Assembly: GCF_901709675.1 (NCBI RefSeq)
Contig: NC_051095.1
Span: 18,805,456-18,869,455, forward strand
DNA: 64,000 nucleotides
Direction of reading: 5' to 3'
DNA from: Syngnathus acus
Taxonomy: Eukaryota; Chordata; Actinopteri; Syngnathiformes; Syngnathidae
In this document: one piece after another, positions 11,674 through 22,482 of the stretch
How positions within the stretch are numbered: the stretch's first letter is position 1
Layout: the number at the start of each line of letters is the position of its first letter
Made by a program: the position numbers and the translations under genes
The notes under the pieces: generated by a model
The model's database searches: none
Seen by the model: the letters and a program-made list of their open reading frames with translations, nothing else
Told to the model about the DNA's origin: nothing

Positions 11674-14600
11674 TCTTCTTTTTAGAAAGTACAAAATCAA
11701 TAGCATTTTGTTTTGGGGAAAGTGCAACATCGATTGACTTACATTACATTTTAATCTTAAGGAACATCGGTTACGTGCTCGTCCTTCTCATAAAAGTCCT
11801 TGCACACAATCTGTAATGCTGTTGCAATAATTGACATATAATCTCTTGTGCAATGGCGCATTACCAATGAGATAACCAAGATAGCCAATGGTGCTACGCT
11901 ACATATCGCAGCCTTCAGATTTGCACTTAGTAGGTTAGTATCAAGTCAGCATTTAGCTAACAAAGTCACTGTCATGTGCTCCCGTCCAGTCCTCAAGCTT
12001 TATGGGCCTTGCAGCTGCGCCCGCAGTATTGATTGCTTAGCAAAGCATCCAAATCTACTCATATATGTGGGGTTTTTTGTTGTCGTTTTTTAATGAAGTG
12101 AGGAATTCTAGGTCAGCGTCCCTGGCGCCGAGACGCTGGGAGACTAACGCTGTGCCTATTCCCGCATCCAGACGCCACGATTTGATACGCAGGCGGCAAT
12201 AAAAAAGGGGCAACCGGATATATTGTTAACGGCCCAGCATTTTAAATATCATGAAGTGTATGCTGAGAATCCTTAGGGTTGATTTTTTTTTCCCTCTCTT
12301 GCGTAGGCTTTGATAACAAAATAAAAGCGAGACAAGGGTCCAAATACTGTAAATCAAACATCTGGGCAGCTGCGAGGAAAGTGAAAAAGATTGATTTTAT
12401 GAGGCTGCCACGCTGTAAGAAATATCCTTGTAGACTTTTATACGGGTGTTTTATTAAGTCTCAGTTTTGATATGAATTACCTTTTAAAGATGAGTGCGGT
12501 GAAGGTTTTTAAAGTAGGAATGTTTGGCCTTAACACAGCAAAAATAGAAAATAAATTCTTCATTCTACTTTTGAACAGATTTGCATTAAAATATATGTTC
12601 CTTACTATGAAGTTATACATAAATTGGATAAGTTGCTTTTACGTAATTCTAACAATCAAAATAATCAAAACAATAAATCCTCCATAAGGCTTAGTTAAAG
12701 GATAAGTTCTATTGAATAAAATGAACATCGGTTATTTGAAACACCAAATAAAACGGGTCCAACAGATCCACAATTTGCTCTCAATTAAAGTTAAAATGAT
12801 AACAAAATATTTTAAAAATAATACATATATGAAAAAGAAAAAAGAATACGACTGTATTAGGATCAGTAATATTGCATTGTTGAAAATGTGATTTTAAATG
12901 TAATTATTTTCACGGTAACTATCAAAATACATCACCAATGTCATTTCACAGTTTTCACCAAGATTTCTCTTCTGGATGAAAAATAAAGATTTTTTATTTT
13001 TTCAAATGATTCTAAATGGATATATTTATTTGTTGCAATATACCTACTTTAATAGATTTTATATTTCTTGTGTTTTGAAGTTGCTAATGCACTGCGCCAC
13101 AGCGCAAGACTACTTTTTACAGTGTAAAATAACATTGTTCTTCGTGTGGTGAACTCTGGGACCCTTGTAGCCATCGCAACAGGTGGTGAGCCGGCAACTT
13201 TGGCGGCAAGACGGCAAACTGAGACAAGAGAACGTGGGAGAAATGGCTCGACGGAGGTAACCTGATCCGCCGTAGAACTGGAGAACCTCTGTCCACTGAA
13301 CGTCCATTTTCTCCTAACCCAACTTTTTTCCGCTGAGCGCTTTTTGAGTGGAGCTCACCCCACTTAAGCGCAGCCACCAAGTTCTTGGTTGTTCTGCTGA
13401 GCCTCTCTTGTCAGTGGAACCACAAGCTTCATCAATCATGAGAGACACTGGGAGATGGGCCAACAGAGCCCCGGAACGCGCATGCACGCACTGCTGACTA
13501 CAATACACTATGAGAGGATGAAGACCATAAAGGCAAACCTTCAAAGACAAACCAGAGATGATGGCCAGCAACTGGGTCAACAACAAGTCAAATGGGTTGC
13601 TTCCATAGGGTGGTTGGGCCAATGTAGGTAGCACATCTACTCGGGTGTTCAGATCGGCTCGGGGTCCTAACACTTTTGATGACATCACAGTTTTTGCAAA
13701 AAAAAACTTCTAAAACTAATTCTAGAAAATCTTATTCATGGTGTACAGTCCTGGAGTGTTTATTAATTGGACCAAATTAGTTTCATTATTTACTTTTGAA
13801 AAAAATACGTAGTTATTGTGATATTATTTTTAATCAGGTAATCAGGCAATTTCCTACCATCCACTCAAAACATCAAAACAGACCAACCACAATCTTAAAC
13901 GTCACCGTACTATCCTTCCAGCAAATCATATAGTGTGAATTCAGTGATCCACAGATACATCGTGACTCGACTCTGTTATTTTTGTTTTTGCAAAGAAAAT
14001 TGTTGTGCGGCCAATATCTTTGGTTTGCATTCATCTGATAGCAAATAACACTTTGTCTGAGAGTTCTTAAAAAAGCCTTTAAAAAAGCAGTTTATTTCCA
14101 CTCCCAGTTGAAGTCAAACTATCAACATTAAACAAAGAATTAGATGATTTTTATTTATAATTGGCAGACACATTTGTCAGCTTAATGCTACCAAACAATT
14201 CAAATCGCCATAAATGGGATAGCAAAACCTCAGTCGTGGTGTTAGAACACAAAATGGTGGACAAAACATGTTGAAAGATAATATAACAATACTCACAGGT
14301 ATATATATTCCTAATCCTCTGTAAAGAAACACTAATATTACTGCATCTGCTTTTCATCTATGTTCTGTGCCGTATTGCTATTATACCGTCAAGCAATATA
14401 AGGAACACACACCATAAGGAGCAGCAGAATATCCCCTGAATTGAAAGAAGAAATGTCAAAAATCGGATTGATTCTTTTCATTTAGTTTCAAAATTGACTA
14501 GTAAGAGTTGACTACTTGGACTGGTATCAGTCTGAAAAATAGTGCTATTGAATTCCTTAGTTTAGCTCAGCAACATCTCGTATCTTCAAATATGTTTTTC

Positions 14601-14988
14601 CGTATTTTCAAATAGTTTTTTCAGTGTTTTTAATACGCTGATCGATACTGCAAAGCTTTCTGAAAAAGAAGAATACAGTATTTTTAAGGGAGGTCTGATG
14701 CTCCTGTGTCTGCACTGTACAAGGTATTCTGTCTTCAGATTGCCTCTGACATTTGTTATCTGTTAAAGACATCTGGTTTAAGTATTAGCACTAACATTGG
14801 GGGTGGGGTTTGGCAGAGGGGTGGTGTTCTCGACAGGTCAGGAGGGATTTTTTTTTTCTCCTGTATTTTCCTTTTTGGGAACGACTCACGTCATGTTTTC
14901 AAAAATCTCAGAACAGGTCATTATTTCTGCTTCTCCTCCTGGTACTGACCGTCATTAAGAACAAGATGCTCAGGTGTTTGCATGTAGT
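11674..14988. other. Non-coding stretch with one GC-richer block
   Basis: Positions 11674-11750 hold two copies of the GGAAAGTGCAACA motif. From 11.8 to 13.1 kb the DNA is AT-rich and unique. The block 13.13-13.69 kb is markedly richer in G+C and carries overlapping frames of 87 and 124 codons on the minus strand without a recognisable domain; it could be an old TE or pseudogene fragment. From 13.7 to 14.99 kb nothing is recognised. Confidence 0.5.
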
Positions 14989-15024
14989 ACACACACACAC
15001 ACACGCACACACACACACACACAC
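14989..15024. repeat. CA microsatellite
   Basis: About 36 bp of (CA)n with a single CG interruption. Confidence 0.95.
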
Positions 15025-15639
15025 GGGTAGACATCAGTGAGACAGCTCCAGTGGGGTGCTCATTCCCTAGCTATGTGAAAAGAATTAATATGTGTGGATA
15101 TCAAGGATATTGTCATTGAAACAGTCTGAAATGGCTGTCTTTGTGAAGAGCCCAAATCATACGTATCCCCAATTAAAGTGCTAACATGCATAATCTATCC
15201 TCCACAAGCACATGCACATCAGTGCCATAAAGCAATTCTGCTGCAAGTGGCTATCATCCGGAAACACACTTGCATAGCAAACTACATCAATGAAGAGATA
15301 AATAAATAAAACATTTTACATAAGCCTCAAAGTATGTTTATTCTTTGCGAGAAATTTCTAACATTGTTGAGCTTTTTTTTGGGGGGGGGGTTCAATTCCA
15401 GGGAACTGAAGCAAGGATTGTATTATATAAATACATTATATATAAGAACATGACAATATCATGAATGAACTTTTTTTTTTTTTAGAAAATTCTTAGTTTT
15501 TGTTTCTTAAATTCACATTGTATACAGCAAGTAAGAATGTGAAAGAACTCCACCTACAAAGCTTCCGCAATTGATGTCCTCGTATTGTTAAAAGAAAATA
15601 TGATGTAACGATGTGGTAAACATGACCCTGTCCCAGCTA
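15025..15639. other. Non-coding stretch, nothing recognised
   Basis: Unique AT-rich sequence with a G-run near 15380 and a T-run near 15470. No gene seen. Confidence 0.6.
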
Positions 15640-15830
15640 AAAAGCAGAATAAAATGTTTTGGATATGTTTTGTTTAACCTATATTTCACTACAATAACAA
15701 AATATTTAACATTCAAACTGATAAACTTTGTTGTTTTTAGCAAATAATCATTAACTTAAAATGTTTGGCTGCAACACGCTCCTAAAAAGCTGGGACAGGT
15801 TCATGTTTATAGGAGATGCAAAAAAAAAAA
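15640..15830. repeat. Probable dispersed teleost repeat, family unassigned
   Basis: AACTGATAAACTTTGTTG, GCAAATAATCATTAACTT, GGCTGCAACACG and AGCTGGGACAGGTTCATG occur in this order, as in a fish interspersed repeat I recall without being able to name. There is no second copy in the window, so this rests on memory of the pattern. Confidence 0.35.
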
Positions 15831-16144
15831 AAAGCAATATATTATGTATATATTTGGTCTCTCTCTATCCTACTATAAAACCAAAAGTAGCACATGAGAT
15901 AACGTAAATAAGTACAGCACTGTTCTCACACCAGATTAGAAGTTGCTGTTTAAAAAGATCATTAACAAAGTGGCCTGGATACTCAAATGTGATCCAGCAG
16001 ATTAGAACAGTTTGCTTTGGATTACGCGCTCAAGGACACTTGTGCATGCAGTGGCCCACTCAACACACTCATACGTACATAGGTATTGAATGTGTTCGAT
16101 GGACACATGCACCTGTACTTTTATATCTAGGCACAATTTGGAGG
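15831..16144. other. Non-coding stretch, nothing recognised
   Basis: Unique sequence with no gene, RNA or repeat recognised. Confidence 0.6.
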
Positions 16145-16790
16145 TGTGCCAAATATTCTTCCAAGGACGATGGACTACCTAAAAACCTAATGAACTGCAA
16201 AGATTTCCCTGAGGAACTCCATTCACAATGATTTCTGACTGATTGTTACATTGTGTGTATTTAGTCGAGCATTGTTATGCAAACTTATCTTCCCGGCATG
16301 CCAAATGGGAAATACGTATATACTGAAATAGACAACAGAATTAGGAGAAAACATATTATACAGAAAGTGAATGAAATGGAATCAGAATGCAGATATCAAG
16401 GACCTCGTGAATTTGGACATGGTGTTCTTGCACCAAGGTGAATGAGTTCTAGAAAATGAGTGGACCTCGAACATTTCCCTGAGGAACACCACTCAAATCA
16501 CACACAGATTGTCAGAATATCTTGATTTAATTTTCTTGCAACAAGCACAAGGAAGTTGGAGAACACTTAACGGACCACAAATATCTCCCTAAGAAACCCC
16601 ATTTGAAATTGTGACTAGGTGGGAAGATTTCTTCAAGATGTTTGGTGTGTCTGTGTGACAATTGTCAGAGCCTTGAGAATCTTGATATTCTTGCATTCAT
16701 GATGAAGTTCTTAAAATCTTAATGGTTCATTTCCCTGAGGATCTCCATCCAAAATTTGCCAAATTGTTTCTTTGAGAGCTTTGTCATGCC
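16145..16790. repeat. Diverged tandem array, four units of ~110-260 bp
   Basis: The word ATTTCCCTGAGGAAC followed by CCA recurs near 16203, 16472, 16580 (as ATCTCCCTAAGAAACCCCA) and 16729. Upstream of each is TTCTTGCA/TTCTTCCA, then a segment like TAATGGACC; downstream of each is a word like CATTCAAAATT. The units are too diverged and unevenly spaced to be a young minisatellite. On the minus strand the core of the second unit reads SGVPQGNVRGPLIF before a stop; the other copies read similarly but with stops or changes. Function unknown. Confidence 0.55.
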
Positions 16791-17233
16791 AAATCACATA
16801 TTGTGACATTTCTCTTGCAATTGAATCAGATGTGCTTGATATGGCTTGTTCTTCCACACTAAACTCAACAAACCATGTGTTGTGTAGTATTGTGCCTCCT
16901 TTCCCAATTTTTCTAAAAATTCAAAATGCATTGTCAATTATCATCATAAAATGCAAAACATCTCATTCTGAATCAAATAAGCCATTCACATTGTATGTTG
17001 ATGAGACCGAAGAGAAGCTACTTAAAAAAACATACTGAAAATTTTAAAACGGGTCAGTTTGACCCACAGCATAACAAGAGGGGCTAAGAGGAATGTCCCA
17101 ATAATTTTGTTCAATGAAATGCATTTAAAAGACGGCATATTATATGTATATTTTGCCCAACCCTAACAGAGAACAAGGCCACATTTTTTACGAAACTTAG
17201 AAGTATAAAATCACTTGAAATCTATTTAACTTA
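16791..17233. other. Non-coding stretch with a short hairpin
   Basis: No gene is seen. GGGTCAGTTTGACCC near 17050 is a 6-bp inverted repeat with a 3-nt loop and resembles a motif common in fish dispersed repeats. Confidence 0.45.
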
Positions 17234-17475
17234 GTCAAGTCAAATAAATTTTATTAATCACAAACTTGTCTCTAAGGGCTTCACATGGCCACAGTTAACA
17301 ATTATTCTCGACATCCCCTCGTCTTATCTCCCAGGAGGGCAAGGAAAAACTCACAAAACCCCAACTGGGGAAAAATGAGAAACCTTGAGAAGAGACCGCA
17401 GATGGGACAACCCCCCCTTCCAAGACGACCAGGTCATAATGGATGCAGAGTGAGCAACATTGAACACGCAGTACA
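17234..17475. repeat. Dispersed repeat, second copy at 31.3 kb
   Basis: TTAATCACAAACTTGTCTC, then AAGGGCTTCACATGGCCA (17253-17290), is nearly identical to 31319-31355, showing an interspersed family within the window. Downstream, CCCAACTGGGGAAAAATGAG, then AAACCTTGAGAAGAG, matches a block I recall from fish genomes. A 72-codon frame here is not a gene. Confidence 0.5.
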
Positions 17476-17697
17476 AAAACAATCCAAAGAAAAAGTAAAG
17501 TAGATGTCCATAGTCAAAATGAAGAGCTGCAGGAAGATGCCCTCAGTTGTCATGGCAGTGTCTGCGAGGGGGTAATCCGCCTCAGAACTCGTCCCAATTG
17601 GTTGCTTTAGAAACCAGATAGACATTTTCAGTTTGGGAGTCACTTTGCCCCTAGCCCCTCCTTCCCGGCTGCATAAACTGCAGCCAAATCGTCCAGC
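17476..17697. other. Short non-coding spacer
   Basis: Unique sequence between a dispersed repeat and a V-SINE. It may be part of the upstream repeat. No gene. Confidence 0.5.
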
Positions 17698-17972
17698 ACA
17701 GGACACCCTGAACTGGTTGCCAGCCAATCGCAGGGCACACAGAGACAAACAACCATCCGCACTCGCATTCACACCTAGGGGCAATTTGGAGTGCTCAATC
17801 GGCCTACCAAGCATGTTTTTGGGGATGTGGGGGGAAACCGGCGTTCTCGGAGAAAACCCACGCGGACACGGGGAGAACATGCAAACTCCACACAGAGAGG
17901 GCCAGACGTGGAATCGTACCAGCACCCTCCTAACTGTGAGGCGGACGTGCTAGCCAGTGCGCCACCGAGCCG
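17698..17972 (-). mobile_element. V-SINE with intact head, 3'-truncated
   Basis: Read on the minus strand: tRNA-like head (GGTGGCGCACTGGCTAGCAC, then a diverged B-box region), V core (TGTGTGGAGTTTGCATGTTC), body (CAATTGGCTGGCAACC-like) and a stop at GGTTCAGGGTGTCC. The tail domain and GGAT repeats are missing on the left. The 163-codon minus-strand frame over this element is SINE sequence, not a gene. Confidence 0.9.
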
Positions 17973-19443
17973 ATAATAAGGCTAACAAGATGCAAACACT
18001 ATTGTGCATATCTTGTCTTCCAGACAACCAGTGTCTCTTGGCTCCATGGCATTCCACTACAGATTCACATGGAATTAGTCTCAAACAAGTTTTTTTTCTC
18101 TCACTCAAAGTGATTTTCCATCTTTCTTCCTCAATCACAAACACACACACACGAGTGAGGATTATTCACTGATGTCCAAGTACAGTCAGTCACATGATAG
18201 GAGGTACCCAGATAGTAGACGGTGTCGCCCGCCCAAATCCAAGAAGGATTACGTGTGTGCGTGTGTGTGTGTGTGCATGAATGTCTCTGTGTTGTCTGTA
18301 GCAGCATCTGGCAATAGTTAATTTCTTTGTGCAAGTTTGTCATCTGATCATATTTCTCACAATTTACATTATTAAATTAGAATGATTGCTTTTGCTTTTA
18401 GGTTGGGAATAAGATAAAGGGGCAGGAGGGTCTAAAGGTTTTTCTCTGCTATATTGTAATGTGGTCAAATTGATGTAGAGTTCAACTCAACTTTTTTTTG
18501 GCACTTTAAATCACCTGTTGCTGCAATGCACGTATATTGAGCTGTACATTGAGTAGAAATCAACGATACAATAACAAAGACATTGAAAACAGTAAATAAC
18601 AACTAAATGAAAGAAACTATTTGTAAAAGTTCAGCTAGGTGGTTAAGTTTGTCAAGTAGTAATAAGAAATATAAGATGTAAAGTAACAAGGCGATAATAA
18701 ACAAAAGTGAGGATTAAAATGAGTAAAGAGATAAAAGCTAAAGAGATCAGAAACAGCGGAAAGAATATAAATTATAAATCAAAAACTAAGAAAATACAAA
18801 CGTGAGACGGAAGAAATCGACAGTGGTACATAGCAGTGCACCTAATTTAAACAAGTCACTTTTAAGACCTGATTCTCAAAAAGATTTTCCTGAGCAATTA
18901 ATTATGCTGTGGTGTGGGTTGTATAAATATTTGAACTCAAGGGACGAACAAGACATTTTTAAAATAATAATAATAATAATAATAAAAAGGTGCAAATTCA
19001 CGAGACAAAAGGAGATGAAGTGAAAGACTATTATAATGAGACAGTAGCAGTTTGGTCACAGTGCTCTCCATCATTTTGGCACGTCGAGCCAATTAAAACA
19101 CTATTTGCTAAAATTCAGCGGCCAGTTAGATTCAAATTCAATCAAAGTCGATAAGCACACATTTAGCACACACATACACACACAGTCGCAGCGTCTTCAC
19201 AAATTTGACAAGCGGCCAAGAGTCCAATTTGAGAAACTTTTAATGATGTTTGCAGATATGGAAATTCAAATAGCCGACTCAGCGGACAAGATTGAAAGTG
19301 TGCGTGTTAAAATGGCGTGGTATTAATGCACACGAATGAGAGCAGAGGAGAAGACGTGCTTTTAATTTCAATGTTTATTGGTGAGCAAAAAGTGTCAGTC
19401 TTGTATACACGTCACACTTGTCTGCCTCCTTTGCCTTTGTTAA
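17973..19443. other. Non-coding stretch with microsatellites
   Basis: No gene is seen. A CA run at about 18138-18152 and a TG run at 18252-18275 lie ~100 bp apart in opposite sense. A TAA-type run lies at 18966-18988. The rest is AT-rich. Confidence 0.6.
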
Positions 19444-19617
19444 CTAAAAAGAAGACAAACTATTAACGTGGCAGTTTGCTAAAAGGAAAATATTTGATTA
19501 AGATGTAATATAATGTAATAATTCTGTATCTGATGTAAGACCTTTTTTAAAATTCTATACCTTCTATTGTTGGTTTCTGAAAAAGAAGACAGTCTGTTGA
19601 TGTCCCACTTTTTAAAA
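19444..19617 (-). repeat. Two copies of the AAAAAGAAGACA motif family
   Basis: CTAAAAAGAAGACAAACTAT (19444 on) and TGAAAAAGAAGACAGTCTG (19578 on) are each followed by a CAC/GCAG...TTT...AAAA segment. They are reverse-complement relatives of the 8.8-9.7 kb motif cluster. Confidence 0.45.
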
Positions 19618-19625
19618 TAAGAAAT

Positions 19626-19637
19626 ATTCAAGCAATT
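19626..19637. repeat. Target-site duplication, left copy
   Basis: ATTCAAGCAATT, identical to 19990-20001, directly flanks the V-SINE between them. Confidence 0.9.
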
Positions 19638-19989
19638 TTCCATCCATTTTCTGTACCGGTTTGTCCCCACGGGGGTCGCGGGCATGCTGGAGCCTATCCC
19701 AGCTGTCATCGAGCAGTAGGCGGTAGAGACACCCTGAACCGGTTGCCAGCCAATCGCAGGGCGAACAACCATCCGCACTCGCATTCACACCTACGGGCAA
19801 TTTGGAGTGCTCAATCAGCCTACCATGCATGTTTTTCAAGAATTGGGAGGAAACCGGTGTGCCTGGATAAAACCCACGCAGGCACGGGGAGAACATGCAA
19901 ACTCCACACAGGGAGGACCGGAGGTGGAATCAAACCCGCACCCTTTGAACTGTGAGGCAGACGTGCTAACCAGTGCCCCACCGTGCCAC
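19638..19989 (-). mobile_element. Full-length V-SINE with 12-bp target duplication
   Basis: On the minus strand: head GTGGCACGGTGGGGCACTGG with an A-box-like segment, B-box-like GGGTTTGATTCC, V core (TGTGTGGAGTTTGCATGTTC), body (CGATTGGCTGGCAACCGGTT), tail domain (GGGATAGGCTCCAGCATGCC) and a short GGAT tail. A perfect 12-bp direct repeat at both ends shows target-primed insertion and fixes the element boundaries. It is the best-preserved V-SINE in the window and a good reference for the others. Confidence 0.95.
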
Positions 19990-20001
19990 ATTCAAGCAAT
20001 T
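19990..20001. repeat. Target-site duplication, right copy
   Basis: ATTCAAGCAATT, matching 19626-19637 exactly. Confidence 0.9.
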
Positions 20002-20605
20002 GTATGTTATTTTTAATTGTATATAATTTTCAGTGCTTTAAATGGGCTGGTGCATAGTGGTACAATTTTAGCCTGTCACGTACTGGGATTTCAACTTCAA
20101 CGATTTCAAAGCACGCTTAACATGTAAAATGCCTTTGACAAAATGTTCGAACCAAAAACATTTGAACACAAATCCCAACCCCGTTGATTTGTGCCATATA
20201 CAGCGCGCAGCTGCCTCAGACTGCGAATAAAATACTTTTAAACCAAACGAAGTAGCAACTCCGCCAACAAAGAAGTGCACAATTAGCATATGCGGGAGGA
20301 GAGTGTGGTGTTCAAATGAATGACCAATTGACTCCGTACAACTCTTGCAATAAGATTATATTGTGCATAGTAACCAGATTAAATACCACCAAATGAATAA
20401 GTGGTTTAGAAGTAAAGGAAAAAAACAATCTCTCTAGTATTCACCTCTAGGGGGCATTTGGAAATGTTCTCAGAATACGCACATTTGCTCAGACTGTTTA
20501 CAAATTCACATGATGTGCTGCTTTCGGAAATGAAAATAATATTGATAACAACCAATATGAAATCCTTATATCAGGATATACGTACGTTTCAGTCATATTG
20601 CCAGT
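20002..20605. other. Non-coding stretch, nothing recognised
   Basis: Unique AT-rich sequence; no gene, RNA or repeat recognised. Confidence 0.6.
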
Positions 20606-20806
20606 CAATGACAGATTTTTTTATTCATTATTCTTAATTAATTATTATTATTCTAAAAAGAAAACTGACCGTCAGTATAGTAACTTAAGTAATTTGGACA
20701 CCTCAAAATGAAAACAATGACAGATTTTTTTATTAATTATTCAAACTATTTTTAATGTACATGTTTGTTTCATACGTTTCTTAAAAGGAGAACTGAGCGT
20801 CAGTTT
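20606..20806. repeat. Imperfect ~110-130 bp direct duplication
   Basis: ATGACAGATTTTTTTATT occurs near 20607 and 20716, and AAAACTGACCGTCAGT (near 20660) pairs with GAACTGAGCGTCAGT (near 20790). Order and orientation agree, so this is a diverged tandem duplication. Confidence 0.6.
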
Positions 20807-22236
20807 TGCTTTTCTTAAAGAAAAAAATAAAGCTGTTTCAACTCCATTGCCTCGTAATAATATTAATGGTTTTTCGGCTGCCTGATGTGGCGAAACAATG
20901 CCCTTTTTTGTTTCCCCACCCAGCACAGCGGAAGGACACCTACAGTAAAAGGCATAGCTAAACATGCTAATGTCCTTTGATTGGTCGGCTGGGCGTCCTC
21001 TATTGTGTTGCTCTTTTTTGTTTGAATCCATCATTGGTCTGCAGTGAAGTAGCAGAAGCACATCCATCGGGTCTCTAAACGTGTCCTTGCCTTCTCCGAG
21101 ACGACCCTCATGGATCTTCAAATGCATCTCGCCGACGTTTGATGTCGATGGCAGCGAGTGGTGGGGGGGGCTGGCGTCGTCTAATTGATTATGTGAGGCT
21201 CTGGTGGAGGTGGGGGGTGGGAGTCTCAGCGTTGTAAATGAGGTGATGTAAAGACCGCAACCCAGCTCCTCCATTGGTTGCTTTTCCTCCAACGTGGTGC
21301 TTTAATAGCAGAGAAGATGTGGAAGTTGCATCCAAGGCGCAGGGGAGTGGGGGAGAGGTCATGGGAATGTTGCCTTGTTAAAGGCGGCGATCTCAAAGTG
21401 CTGCTGCTGCTACTGCTGCCTCTTGGAAACCCTCTTGGAAGTATTTCTAGGAAGAAAGAGAAACAGCATGAATCCACACCCTGACAATAAAGGTGTACAA
21501 AATGACCTCGAAAAATATATTTTACATGCCACGTTTTACCAGAGGCTTTTGGTACCTGGGAGCTTTAGTAGGAGCTTACTTAATTCAACTTATCGCTACC
21601 ATGACATCAATTATAGAACCCATCAATCGCAAACATCATCTGGAGCACTTCAAAATGTTTTTTCTAATAACATGAGAAGAATACAACATTTAAATAAATA
21701 CATAAATACACCATACTTGTCAGATGTTGTTGTTATTAAACATGCAGATTTCAACATGTTTTTCTAAACAAATTTGTCTGTAACAAGTTTTGCTCTGACC
21801 ATCCAATCGGAGGACTAGGCTGAAGAATCTGAGATCTGATTGGTTAAAGAAACAGTCCCCCGGTGTTTTTGAGTTTGACTCTTATGAGATAAAGCAAAAC
21901 ATTCCCTAAAAACGCATGAATTTGACCAAAAAAAGAATAGGCGTCCTAAAGGACTCAAGTCTTGAAAGTAGGTTTTATATAATCTGTCTAAAATTAATTG
22001 TTGCCCATTAATTTGCACATTTTCCTCCTGTTGATTGACAGCTTGAAATTGGTAACGTTAAGCATTTCATATGTTGGTGGGGCGCTGACATTTGTTTGCC
22101 CACCACGGCTATGTCAATATTGTCATAGCACCGGCTGGCTTCATATGAGGCGGCATTATACGCCATGCCGCGCTGTTTGTGCCGTGTTCCCGTCTGTTTT
22201 TTTCCCTCAACATCATTTATGATATATTGAAAAAAA
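20807..22236. other. Non-coding stretch with the longest unexplained frame
   Basis: A 183-codon frame on the minus strand (20741-21292) is the longest not explained by repeats, but it has no domain, shows no splice or start context and runs into AT-rich sequence including the duplication. A CTG-rich patch lies near 21400. The segment 20.88-21.45 kb is richer in G+C than its flanks. Confidence 0.5.
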
Positions 22237-22257
22237 GCAGCAGCAGCAGCAGCAGCA
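22237..22257. repeat. (CAG)7 trinucleotide run
   Basis: Seven CAG/GCA units preceded by an A-run. No coding frame with protein character covers it. Confidence 0.9.
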
Positions 22258-22424
22258 CCTCAGCGTGTTTAATGCCGATATGATTGTCTTGCTCTGGGGA
22301 TCATGTATGTTCATAATAGGTGGCAGTCCAGTGCATGTGTGCAGAGAAAATAAATTATCGGCATGCTTTGCGGCAAACTGCACCTGACACTGCACTACAC
22401 ACTTTGAGCCATATTTTAATTTGG

Positions 22425-22482
22425 ATGTGCGTGTGTGTTTGTGTGTGTGCGTGTATTGGTCATATGCAAACACACACAAAAG
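22425..22482. repeat. TG run with opposing CA run
   Basis: An interrupted TG stretch at 22425-22455 is followed ~15 bp later by CAAACACACACAAA, its approximate reverse complement, so the pair could form a short hairpin. Confidence 0.7.

Noticed and set aside
17434-17925. 163-codon minus-strand frame
   Set aside because: It runs through the V-SINE and the adjoining repeat; no protein domain.
20741-21292. 183-codon minus-strand frame, the longest in the window
   Set aside because: No domain, no conserved motif, compositionally mixed, and it extends into a tandem duplication. Chance remains the simplest reading.
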